From assembly GCF_024609765.1 (NCBI RefSeq), contig NZ_JANFDG010000006.1, positions 62,001 through 126,000 of the forward strand: a DNA stretch of 64,000 nt, in the 5' to 3' direction. The translations under genes and the position numbers were made by a program. The number at the start of each line of letters is the position of its first letter. The stretch's first letter is position 1. Below the pieces are notes generated by a model, which ran no database searches, was not told the DNA's origin, and saw only the letters and a program-made list of their open reading frames with translations. Positions 1 through 7,643 of the stretch are shown piece after piece. The DNA comes from Shinella pollutisoli. Lineage in GTDB: Bacteria > Pseudomonadota > Alphaproteobacteria > Rhizobiales > Rhizobiaceae.

Positions 1-1
1 C

Positions 2-250
<249 letters not shown>

Positions 251-330
251 CATCTTCGTTTGTTTTTTCGCAATTCGCGGCAGGCAGAACCGCTGCACGC
301 TTTTGCTGGAATCGCCTTGAGGAGCGCGTG

Positions 331-1002
331 ATGGAGGACGGCGACGCGGACGTGGTTCTGGTCGGCGCCGGCCCGGCGGCGCTCTTCGCCGTCTTCCAGC
401 TCGGGCTCTACGGTCTGAAATGCCGCTTGGTCGACAGCCTCGACCGGGCGGGCGGCCAGTGCGCCGTGCTCTATCCCGACAAGCCGATCCACGACGTGCC
501 GGGCTTTCCTTCGATCGACGGGCTGGCGCTGACGGCGCGCCTGCTCGAACAGATCGCCCCCTTCTCGCCGGCCTTCAGCTTCGGCCGCACGGTGCTCGCC
601 GTCGCGCAGCGGCCGGACGGTCGCTTCGCGATCCCGCTCGACGGCGGCGGGACGCTCTCGGCGAGCGTCGTCGTCGTCGCGACGGGCCTCGGCCGGTTCG
701 GCGCGGACGGCGCGCTGGAGGCGGGGCCGGCGGCGGACTGGCCGTTCGAGCGGGCGGGCGACGCCTTCCGCGTCGACGCCGAGACCTTCGAGACCTCGCA
801 GCCGGGCGTCTTCGCCATCGGCGACGCCTGCCGCTATCCGGGCAAGCTGCGGCTCATCCTGTCCGGCTTCCACGAGGCGGCGCTGATGACGCAGGCGGTG
901 CGGCGCATCTGCTTTCCGGGCGGCCGCACGGCGCTCGAATACACGACCTCGTCCTCCCGCCTCAAGAAGAGAATCGGCAAGGCGGCGGCACCGCAAGAAT
1001 AG
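331..1002 (+). CDS. Short FAD-dependent oxidoreductase, ferredoxin-NADP reductase-like, lacking the NADPH domain
   Basis: A 223-residue protein resembling TrxB-like (type 2) ferredoxin-NADP reductases. It has the N-terminal FAD Rossmann motif VGAGPAALFAVF (about residues 10-21), the family segment GGQCAVLYPDKPIHDVPGFP, the C-terminal FAD motif GVFAIGDACRYPGKL, and the tail SGFHEAALM...YTTSSSRLKK. Family members are about 340 residues; here the chain passes from the first FAD half (VVVVATGLGRFG) almost directly into the second, so the ~115-residue NADPH-binding domain is absent. The start is the ATG at 331, with GAGGAG at 319-324. It lies 80 bp after the ferredoxin gene. It may work only with ferredoxin or another partner, or may be non-catalytic. 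Confidence 0.75.
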   Translation: MEDGDADVVLVGAGPAALFAVFQLGLYGLKCRLVDSLDRAGGQCAVLYPDKPIHDVPGFPSIDGLALTARLLEQIAPFSPAFSFGRTVLAVAQRPDGRFAIPLDGGGTLSASVVVVATGLGRFGADGALEAGPAADWPFERAGDAFRVDAETFETSQPGVFAIGDACRYPGKLRLILSGFHEAALMTQAVRRICFPGGRTALEYTTSSSRLKKRIGKAAAPQE

Positions 1003-1326
1003 ACGGACAAAAAAAGAGCCTCGCCGGTCGGTCAGGACGAGCGAGGCCAGGAGGGCGCATCGCAGGCAGGAGAGGGAGGAAACACCTGCTGCTTGAACGA
1101 GGACGCGCCAGGAGAACCTGTTACAAACCGTTTCATGCTGCTCCGGGAAGGAAAAACCGTCTTCCCGTTCATCGTTGGACTCAGAATATGACAATTCGCA
1201 TGTCCGCGCCATCGCTAGAATTCGTGAGTAATTTTCTGGGTCCGGACGGCCCCGCGGCGGCGCCATCGGCGGATTCATTAACGAAACGGCAGGAAATACA
1301 TGATCGCGCCCGCGGAAACGGCGCGG
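1003..1326. other. Intergenic region between convergent genes
   Basis: A 324 bp gap between the oxidoreductase (+) and the DUF922 gene (-). I see no coding sequence. It holds a hairpin with an A-run at 1009-1047 (listed separately) and a second small inverted repeat, CGGGAAG at 1144-1150 with CTTCCCG at 1161-1167. Confidence 0.6.
1009..1047 (-). terminator. Likely Rho-independent terminator, minus strand
   Basis: GCCTCGC (1018-1024) pairs with GCGAGGC (1041-1047). On the minus strand the hairpin is followed by a T-rich run (the A-run 1009-1015 on the plus strand). It could end the DUF922 transcript, although it lies about 280 nt beyond that stop codon. Confidence 0.45.
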
Positions 1327-1938
1327 CTATTGCGTCCGGCTCTTCAGCCGGTGGGTGAGGAGCCGCATCATGCGCGCGTTGAAGTTCTTCGCCTCGACGC
1401 GGTCGAAACGGGCCTGGTCGGCGTCGTGGGCGGCGACGGCATCGGCCGTCGCCCGGTCGACGCGGGCCTGCATGCGCTCGCAGTCGGCCTCCGGCCGCAG
1501 CTTCGTCAGCGTGCGCTCGAGGCCGCGGGCGTGGTTGCGGGCGATCTCGGCATGGCGCTCCTCGTGGCGCTTGATGTCGGCGCTCAGCGTGTCCCAGATC
1601 AGGGCGAGCGAGGCGGGCGCGCGCTTGCGGTTCTTCCAGCGCGGCAGGATGATCTGGGTGGAGAGCGTCACCTTCGCCTCGCCGACGGCGCAGCCCTTGC
1701 CGCGCCGGACATAGGTGACGGAGCCGCCCCACTTGATCTTCGTGGCGCCCGGATGGCGCGCGCCGCTGTGCTTCATCAGCGGCCCGTGCTTGGCGAGCTC
1801 GGCGTCGAGCTCGGCGGCGGTGCGCCCGCCGACCGGGAAATAGGAGAAGGTCTTCGTCGTGATCGTCTCGGCCTGCGCCGGACAGGGAAGGGTTGCGGCA
1901 AGGGCGGCAAGGACGGCGAGGCGCATCACGGTCTTCAT
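1327..1938 (-). CDS. Secreted DUF922 protein with HExxH motif
   Basis: About 203 residues. An N-terminal signal peptide (MKTVMRLAVLAALAATLPCPAQA) precedes a DUF922-like domain. The domain has a zinc-protease-type HExxH motif in RHEERHAEIA and cysteines in GKGCAVG and ADCERM that could form a disulphide in the periplasm. DUF922 proteins are predicted but, as far as I know, unproven metalloproteases. Two starts are possible: ATG at 1950 or ATG at 1938. The SD-like GAAAGGA abuts the 1950 codon and lies 12 nt before the 1938 codon, which also begins the signal peptide cleanly, so 1938 is preferred. It is a single gene, divergent from folP. Confidence 0.7.
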   Translation of the reverse strand: MKTVMRLAVLAALAATLPCPAQAETITTKTFSYFPVGGRTAAELDAELAKHGPLMKHSGARHPGATKIKWGGSVTYVRRGKGCAVGEAKVTLSTQIILPRWKNRKRAPASLALIWDTLSADIKRHEERHAEIARNHARGLERTLTKLRPEADCERMQARVDRATADAVAAHDADQARFDRVEAKNFNARMMRLLTHRLKSRTQ

Positions 1939-2054
1939 TCGGTCCAGCATTCCTTTCGCCGCCGCCGGTCGAACCGGCCGGTTGCACTCGCCCCAACCTT
2001 GGGGCATAGCCACGCCGAGCGCAACACCCTTTCCCGCCGCGGAGGATACCGCCG

Positions 2055-2918
2055 ATGTTTTCCCCCTTCGACCCGTTCCGCTGGACGCTCGCCCACGGCC
2101 GCGACCTGGAGCTCGGGCCGCGCGGCATCCTGATGGCGATCGTCAACGTCACGCCGGACTCCTTTTCCGACGGCGGCCGCTTCGACAGCGCCGACCGGGC
2201 GGTGGCGCAGGCGATCCTCTGTCTGGAGGCGGGGGCGGAGATCGTCGACATCGGCGGGGAATCGACCCGGCCCGGGGCCACCCCCGTCAGCGCGGCGGAG
2301 GAGCAGGCGCGCATCCTGCCGGTGATCGAGGCGCTGGCGAAGACGACCGACGCGATCCTCTCCGTCGACACCTGGCGCGCCGAGACGGCGCGGCTCGCGG
2401 TTGCCGCCGGCGCGCATATCGTCAACGACGTGCACGGCCTGCAGCGCGAGCCGGACCTCGCCCGGGTCGCCGCCGAGACCGGCGCCGGGCTCTGCATCAT
2501 GCATACCGGCCGCGACCGGCAGAAGCTTCCCGACGTGGTGGAGGACCACTATCTCTTCCTCGGCCGCTCGCTGGAGATCGCGCGTGCGGCGAGAGTGCCG
2601 GAGACGGCGATGGTGCTCGATCCCGGCTTCGGCTTCGCCAAGGACACGGAGGAGAACCTGGAGCTGATGGCGCGCTTCGGCGAGCTCTACGGCTTTTCGA
2701 AGCCCCTCGTCGCCGGCACGTCGCGCAAGCGCTTCGTCGGCGCGGTGACGGGCCGCGAGGCGGACGACCGCGACGTCGCCACCGCGGCGACGACGGCGCT
2801 CCTGCGCATGGCCGGCGCGGCGGTCTTCAGGGTGCACGATGTCGCAATCAACAGGGATGCGCTCGCCATGGCGGATGCTATGCTGGCCGCCGGGCGCAGG
2901 GCCCGCGCGTGCCATTGA
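2055..2918 (+). CDS. folP: Dihydropteroate synthase
   Basis: Condenses p-aminobenzoate with 6-hydroxymethyl-7,8-dihydropterin pyrophosphate; the target of sulphonamides. The 287 residues form a TIM barrel with the two family signatures: MAIVNVTPDSFSDGG (about 27-41) and DIGGESTRPG (65-74). DPGFGFAKD and the late pterin/phosphate loop GTSRKRFVG are also present. First gene of folP-folB-folK; the stop is 19 bp before the folB start, which fits one transcript. GGAGGA lies just upstream of the ATG. Confidence 0.95.
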   Translation: MFSPFDPFRWTLAHGRDLELGPRGILMAIVNVTPDSFSDGGRFDSADRAVAQAILCLEAGAEIVDIGGESTRPGATPVSAAEEQARILPVIEALAKTTDAILSVDTWRAETARLAVAAGAHIVNDVHGLQREPDLARVAAETGAGLCIMHTGRDRQKLPDVVEDHYLFLGRSLEIARAARVPETAMVLDPGFGFAKDTEENLELMARFGELYGFSKPLVAGTSRKRFVGAVTGREADDRDVATAATTALLRMAGAAVFRVHDVAINRDALAMADAMLAAGRRARACH

Positions 2919-2937
2919 GCGGAAACAGGACGGGACG

Positions 2938-3306
2938 ATGACGACCACCTACACGATCTTGCTGAAGAACTGTGCCTTCTTCGCCCGGCACGGCCTGCAC
3001 GACGCCGAGGAATTCCTGGGCCAGCGCTTCTTCGTCGACGCGGAGCTGGAGGTGAAGCCGCTGAAGCCGCTCACCGACGACGAGATCGATTCGACGGTCG
3101 ACTACGGCATCGCCTTCCAGGAGATCGAGAAGATCGTCACCGGCCGCCGCCGCTATCTGATCGAGGCGCTGGCGCAGGAGATCGCGGCCGTCCTTTGCGC
3201 GCGCTTCCCGCAGATTTCGCGGGCGCGCATCACCGTGCGCAAGCCCAACGCGCCGGTCCCCGGCGTGCTCGACTACGTGCAGGTGACGGTCGACCATGTC
3301 GTCTGA
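2938..3306 (+). CDS. folB: Dihydroneopterin aldolase
   Basis: Converts 7,8-dihydroneopterin to 6-hydroxymethyl-dihydropterin and glycolaldehyde, the step before FolK. The 122 residues match the usual size of this small tunnelling-fold enzyme; the recognisable parts are the N-terminal LLKNCAFFARHGLHDAEEF (with catalytic-type Glu and His) and the C-terminal VRKPNAPVPG. The start is the ATG at 2938 (MTTTYT...), preceded by ACAGGACGGGACG. The 3' end overlaps folK by 11 nt in another frame, which suggests translational coupling. Confidence 0.93.
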   Translation: MTTTYTILLKNCAFFARHGLHDAEEFLGQRFFVDAELEVKPLKPLTDDEIDSTVDYGIAFQEIEKIVTGRRRYLIEALAQEIAAVLCARFPQISRARITVRKPNAPVPGVLDYVQVTVDHVV

Positions 3307-3820
3307 CGGCTTCCGCCGCGCCGCGCTCGGCCTCGGCGGCAATGTCGGCGATCCGGTCCGGGCGATGGCGGAGGCGCTGCGCGCGCTCGATGCGCGGGCC
3401 GACTGCCGCGTCGTCGCGGTCTCGCGCCTCTACCGCACGCCGCCCTGGGGCAAGACCGACCAGGACTGGTTCTTCAACGCCTGTGCCCTGGTCGACACCC
3501 GGCTTCGCCCCGAGGCGCTGCTCGACGCCTGCCTCGGCATCGAGAAGGCGATGAAGCGGGAACGCAGGGAGCGCTGGGGGCCGCGCACGATCGACATCGA
3601 CGTGCTTGCCTACGAGGACGTGGAGCAGGCGGGCGGGCGGCTCGAGCTGCCGCATCCGCGCATGACCGGGCGCGGCTTCGTGCTGATGCCGCTCGCCGAC
3701 ATCGCGCCGGACCTCGTGGTCTCGGGGCGGACGGTCGAGGACTGGCTCGGGGCGGCGGACGTCGCGGGCATCGAGCCGGCGGGCGCCGGCCCGGACTGGT
3801 GGCGGGAAGGTCTTACTTGA
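3296..3820 (+). CDS. folK: 2-amino-4-hydroxy-6-hydroxymethyldihydropteridine diphosphokinase
   Basis: Transfers pyrophosphate from ATP to hydroxymethyl-dihydropterin, making the FolP substrate. The 174 residues include the N-terminal GLGGNVGD, the active-site loop RTPPWGKTDQDWFFNAC and the signature RWGPRTIDIDVLAYED (about 98-113). The start codon lies inside the 3' end of folB (11 nt overlap). The 3' end overlaps the convergent gene at 3813-4373 by 8 nt. Last gene of the folate operon. Confidence 0.95.
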   Translation: MSSDGFRRAALGLGGNVGDPVRAMAEALRALDARADCRVVAVSRLYRTPPWGKTDQDWFFNACALVDTRLRPEALLDACLGIEKAMKRERRERWGPRTIDIDVLAYEDVEQAGGRLELPHPRMTGRGFVLMPLADIAPDLVVSGRTVEDWLGAADVAGIEPAGAGPDWWREGLT

Positions 3821-4373
3821 TCGCGCCGACGGCGGCGGTGTCCATGTCGCGGTTGAGCGACATGCCGATCACCGGGACCATGCGGTTTTCGACCTTCACC
3901 GAGATGGTGATGTTCATCGTGTTCTCGCCTTCGAGGCGGGCGATCATCGCGCCGTTCAGCTTCTGGCGGTTGATGCCGACGACGACCTTGTTGCCGGAGA
4001 CCTGGCCGTGCGTGATGTCGAGGCCCTTGCCGGCGGCGCCGTCGAGGAACTTGCCCTTGTAGCCGCTGCCGGCCTGGGTGATCAGCGCCGACATCGGCTG
4101 CTTGAAGACGCCGACGCGGCAGAAGCCGTCGAGCTTGATGCCGGCCGCCTTGGCCTCCGGCGTGTCGCCGGTCAGGTTGCAGTTGAACTTGGTGCCCTTG
4201 TACTTGCCGGCGACGATCTCGCCGCGCCCCTGCCAGACGCCGGCGACCTGCTGGAAGAAGGCCTTGTCGCCGGCCTTCCTGGACGCGGGGCCGGCGGACG
4301 CGGGGCCGGCAAAGGCGGCGGCGAGGAGGGCCGCTGCGGAAACGCGGACGATCAAAGAGGTGCGCGGATACAT
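3813..4373 (-). CDS. Secreted protein of unknown function
   Basis: 186 residues with a clear signal peptide (VSAAALLAAAFAGPASA, about residues 11-27). The mature part looks like a small beta-rich domain: VWQGRGEIVAGKYKGTKF, repeated glycine/lysine strands, and one cysteine pair (FNCNL and GFCRVG). I recognise no named family; similar short periplasmic proteins are common in rhizobia. It stands alone and is convergent with folK. No catalytic motif is visible. Confidence 0.7.
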   Translation of the reverse strand: MYPRTSLIVRVSAAALLAAAFAGPASAGPASRKAGDKAFFQQVAGVWQGRGEIVAGKYKGTKFNCNLTGDTPEAKAAGIKLDGFCRVGVFKQPMSALITQAGSGYKGKFLDGAAGKGLDITHGQVSGNKVVVGINRQKLNGAMIARLEGENTMNITISVKVENRMVPVIGMSLNRDMDTAAVGAIK

Positions 4374-4475
4374 GAACGTTCCTTGATGGCTTCGGCCGAG
4401 GGCCTGCTTGGTTGCAAGCAGGTTTGCGCGAAAATGGTTAATGGACGGTTTCCGGAACGCTGCAATCCCGGTGAT

Positions 4476-5528
4476 TCACGTCTCTTCGCGGCGGCCGGCG
4501 CCCGGAGAAAGGTCGCCGATGAAGTCGCCGATGCCGGGCCGGCGCAGCGCCCGGAAGGGCATGGGCCGGCAGAGGTCCATCGCGGCGATGCCGATCCGCG
4601 CCGTCATCAGCCCGTTGACGACGCCCTCGCCGAGGCGGGCGGAGAGTTTTGAGGCGAGCCCGTGGCCGAGCACCTGCTGCACCAGCCCGTCGCCCATCGC
4701 GATGGAGCCGGTGACGGCGAGATGGGCGATTACGTCGCGCATCAGCCGCAGCATGCCGATGCGGCCGGGCCGTCCGCCGTAGAGCTCGGCGACGGCGCGG
4801 ATCATCCGGCTGCTCTCGTAGACGACGTAGCCGATGTCGACCAGCGCGCGGGGGCTGACCGCCGTGACGATGGAGACGCGCTTGGCGGACCCCAGGATCA
4901 GCGCGCGCGCCTCGCGGTCGAGCGGCGCCATCAGCTCGCGTTCGGCAAGCGCGATCAGGTGGGCGGCGTCGATGATCTCGCCCTCGGTCTCCTTGAGCCG
5001 CGCGCGGCCGCGCGCCGTCTGCGGCCGGAGGGCGACGAGGTGGACGAGCCGGGCGACGATGGCGCGGCCGGCGGCGGGCACGGGCGAGAGCGCCGCCTCG
5101 GCGACGTCATGCTTCAAGTCCTGCACGGCGGCGAGGCGGCGAAGCCCGATCATTTCCCGCAGCACGATGGCGAGGAGCGCCAGGACGGCGATCGCCGCGG
5201 CCGCCATCGCCAGGTAGCCGAGCCAGTCGGCGCGGGAAAACAGGTCGCGGATCAGCGCGTCGACCCAGAGGCCGAGAGCGAGCGAGACGAGGAGGCCGAG
5301 CGCGCCCATGGCGATGCGGCCGAGGGTGAGGCGGCGCGGGCGCGGGGCGGCGACGGGCGGCGTGAGCTCCGGCAGATCGGCGGTGGTGGCGATGAACGGG
5401 TCCTCGGCGTCCGGCGTCAGCGTCACGGCGCCGTCGAAGGCGGCGGGCCTGCGCGGCGTCTTCGGCGGCTGCGGCGCGGCGTCGGCGGGGAGCGGGAAGG
5501 CGGCGGGCCTGCGCGGGCGGTCGTTCAT
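4476..5528 (-). CDS. UPF0283 membrane protein (YcjF-like, DUF697)
   Basis: 350 residues. A proline-rich cytoplasmic N-terminus (1-66) is followed by two membrane helices (about 73-93 and 103-124) and a C-terminal DUF697-type domain containing LIDAAHLIALAERELMAPLD-like and VTAVSPRALVDIGYV segments. This is the layout of TIGR01620/UPF0283 proteins that pair with YcjX. Its ATG overlaps the ycjX stop as ATGA (5525-5528), so the two are translationally coupled. In enterobacteria the pair is linked to the phage-shock regulon; no psp genes are visible here, so the role is open. Confidence 0.85.
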   Translation of the reverse strand: MNDRPRRPAAFPLPADAAPQPPKTPRRPAAFDGAVTLTPDAEDPFIATTADLPELTPPVAAPRPRRLTLGRIAMGALGLLVSLALGLWVDALIRDLFSRADWLGYLAMAAAAIAVLALLAIVLREMIGLRRLAAVQDLKHDVAEAALSPVPAAGRAIVARLVHLVALRPQTARGRARLKETEGEIIDAAHLIALAERELMAPLDREARALILGSAKRVSIVTAVSPRALVDIGYVVYESSRMIRAVAELYGGRPGRIGMLRLMRDVIAHLAVTGSIAMGDGLVQQVLGHGLASKLSARLGEGVVNGLMTARIGIAAMDLCRPMPFRALRRPGIGDFIGDLSPGAGRREET

Positions 5529-6988
5529 GCGAGCCGGTCTCCGATCAGATATTGCAGCGCGCGGTCGAGGCGGATGTGCGGGACGGAAAGCTTCAGCCCG
5601 CCGCCCGTCTCCTCGATATGCGGCGGGCGGAAGCGCACGAAGTTGAGGGTGTGGCGGGAATCCGATTCAGGATCCTCGAAAAGCGAATCCGGATCCTCCG
5701 GCAAGTCCCCGGGAAATATGGCGGTTTTCCGTTCGCCGTCGAAGGTCTCGCCGTCGATCGTCTCGCCGGCCATCGGCGTGCCGACGATCACCGGCAGATC
5801 GTGACCGTCGTGCTTCACGGTCGCCTCGCGTGTGGCGCGCACGGAGGCGAGCGCCATCACCTCGATGCCGGCGCCGGAAAGGCCGATGCGCTCGATCGCG
5901 CGCTCCACCAGCCGGCGCGTGACGGCCTCGAGGCGCGGGTGGCTCTCGTGGTGCAGGTGGTCGGCCTTGGTGGCGGCGATGACGACGCGGTCGATGCGGC
6001 GCGTGACGAGCGAGGAGAGGAAGCCGTTGGTACCGGAGCGGAAGCAGGCGAGCACGTCGCCGAGCGCGCGTTCCAGGTCGCGCACGGCCTCCGGGCCGCG
6101 GTTGATCGCCTGCAGCGCGTCGATCAGCACGATCTGCCGGTCGAGGCGGGCGAAGTGCTCGCGGAAGAAGGGGCGCACCACGTGGGTCTTGTAGGCCTCG
6201 TAGCGGCGCTCCATCATCGCGGCGAGCGAGCCCTTTTCCAGCCGCCCCTCGGGCAGGCCGGGGAGCGGCGCGAAGGTCAGCGCCGGCGAGCCTTCGAGGT
6301 CGCCCGGCATCAGGAAGCGGCCGGGCGGGAGCGTCGAGAGCGAGCGCTCGTCAGCCTTGCAGGCGCGCAGATAGGCGGTGAAGGCCTCCGAAAGGGAGCG
6401 CGCCGTCGCCTCCTGCGCGTCCGCCGCCGGATCGACGGTGGCCGACAGCGCCAGCCAGTCGCGCGCGAGCTCGGCGCGGATGCCGGAGCGCGCCAGCGCG
6501 ACCGTCGTCTCGCTGAAGGCGCGGAAATCCTGGGAGAGGAGCGGCAGGTCGAGCAGCCATTCGCCGGGATAGTCGACGATGTCGATGGAAAGCCGGCCCG
6601 GCGAGAACAGCCGGCCCCAGCCGCTCGCGCTCTCGTAGTCGAGGGTGATGCGCAGCTGCGAGATCGCCCGCGTCGACTCCGGCCAGACCCGGTCGGCGAC
6701 GAGCGCGCGGATATGGTCCTCGTACTGGAAGCGCGGCACGGCGTCGTCCGGCTGCGGCTCCAGCCTGATCTTCGAGACGCGGCCGGAGCGGACGGCCTCG
6801 AACAGCGGCAGGCGGCCGCCGTTCAGGAGATTGTGGACGAGCGAGGAGATGAACACCGTCTTGCCGGCGCGCGAGAGGCCGGTGACGCCGAGGCGGACCG
6901 ACGGGTTGACGAGGCCCGCGGCACGGCCGGCGAGCGTGTCGAGCGCGAGCAGCGCTTCGTCGGTGAGGGTGGTCAGGCTAGGCGGCAC
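5525..6988 (-). CDS. ycjX: YcjX-family GTP/ATP-binding protein (DUF463)
   Basis: 487 residues with a Walker A motif GLSRAGKT (37-44), the family strings DIVDYPGEWLLDLPLL and FREHFARLDRQIVLIDAL, and a TKADH-type guanine-specificity segment (VVIAATKADHLHH). The start is GTG at 6988, preceded by GGAAAGAG. It is followed by the UPF0283 gene with a 4 nt overlap. YcjX proteins are P-loop NTPases, reported in enterobacteria as stress-linked partners of YcjF; the substrate process is not established. Confidence 0.88.
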   Translation of the reverse strand: MPPSLTTLTDEALLALDTLAGRAAGLVNPSVRLGVTGLSRAGKTVFISSLVHNLLNGGRLPLFEAVRSGRVSKIRLEPQPDDAVPRFQYEDHIRALVADRVWPESTRAISQLRITLDYESASGWGRLFSPGRLSIDIVDYPGEWLLDLPLLSQDFRAFSETTVALARSGIRAELARDWLALSATVDPAADAQEATARSLSEAFTAYLRACKADERSLSTLPPGRFLMPGDLEGSPALTFAPLPGLPEGRLEKGSLAAMMERRYEAYKTHVVRPFFREHFARLDRQIVLIDALQAINRGPEAVRDLERALGDVLACFRSGTNGFLSSLVTRRIDRVVIAATKADHLHHESHPRLEAVTRRLVERAIERIGLSGAGIEVMALASVRATREATVKHDGHDLPVIVGTPMAGETIDGETFDGERKTAIFPGDLPEDPDSLFEDPESDSRHTLNFVRFRPPHIEETGGGLKLSVPHIRLDRALQYLIGDRLA

Positions 6989-7052
6989 GATCTCTTTCCA
7001 GCATCGGGGGCGATATAGGGAGCGGATGCGGCCGGGAAAAGAGGTGGCGGCC

Positions 7053-7643
7053 TCAGGCGGCCGGCCGCGGCGTGACGAAGCCGGCGAGGCAGGCGACGCC
7101 CTGGCGCTCCTCGGTCGGCCGGTCGTCGAAGTCGAGGATGGCGAGCCCCGCCGTCGGATAGCCGAAGGGGGCGGCGGTCTCGGCGATCTCCTTGCCGACG
7201 AGGCGGTGGAAGAATTCCTCGATCATCGGGTTGTGGCCGACGATCATCACCGAGGTCTCGGGGCGGGCCGCGAAGGCGATCTCGGCATAGGTGTCGACGC
7301 CGCCGGAATAGAGCGAATCGGCATAGTCGATATCGAGCTCCTCGCTGATCGTGCGGCGGAAGGGCTCGGCCGTCTGCCGGCAGCGCGCGGCGGTCGACGA
7401 GATGACGAGGCCCGGCCGGTAGCCCTGGTCGGCGGCCTCCTCCGCGATCACCTCGGCCTCGGCGAAACCCTCGTCGTCGAGCACGCGCTCGAAATCGGTC
7501 TGGCCGGGGGAGGCCCAGGCGGCGCGCGCGTGGCGCAGCAGATAGAGGCGGAATGCCGGAATGCCGAGAGATGCCAAATCGATCCTCCCCTGGGGCGCTG
7601 CGCGTCTGCCGATCTTCTTGTCTTCCCCGCGCGCAAAGATCAA
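7053..7643 (-). CDS. SixA-like histidine phosphatase
   Basis: 196 residues of the histidine phosphatase (phosphoglycerate mutase-like) superfamily, closest to the short SixA type. It has the phosphohistidine motif LYLLRHARAAW (catalytic RH at 37-38), a later arginine in SSTAARCRQTA, and the second histidine in VMIVGHNPMIEEFF. SixA removes phosphate from histidine in phosphotransfer or PTS proteins; the target here is unknown. No upstream ATG exists. TTG at 7643 overlaps the TGA stop of the preceding GGDEF-EAL gene (TTGA), which supports translational coupling and decides the start. Confidence 0.8.
   Translation of the reverse strand: MIFARGEDKKIGRRAAPQGRIDLASLGIPAFRLYLLRHARAAWASPGQTDFERVLDDEGFAEAEVIAEEAADQGYRPGLVISSTAARCRQTAEPFRRTISEELDIDYADSLYSGGVDTYAEIAFAARPETSVMIVGHNPMIEEFFHRLVGKEIAETAAPFGYPTAGLAILDFDDRPTEERQGVACLAGFVTPRPAA

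Noticed and set aside
331-1002. Frameshift hiding the NADPH domain of the reductase
   Set aside because: The other frames between the two FAD halves contain no NADPH-domain sequence, and the DNA between them is only about 60 codons long.
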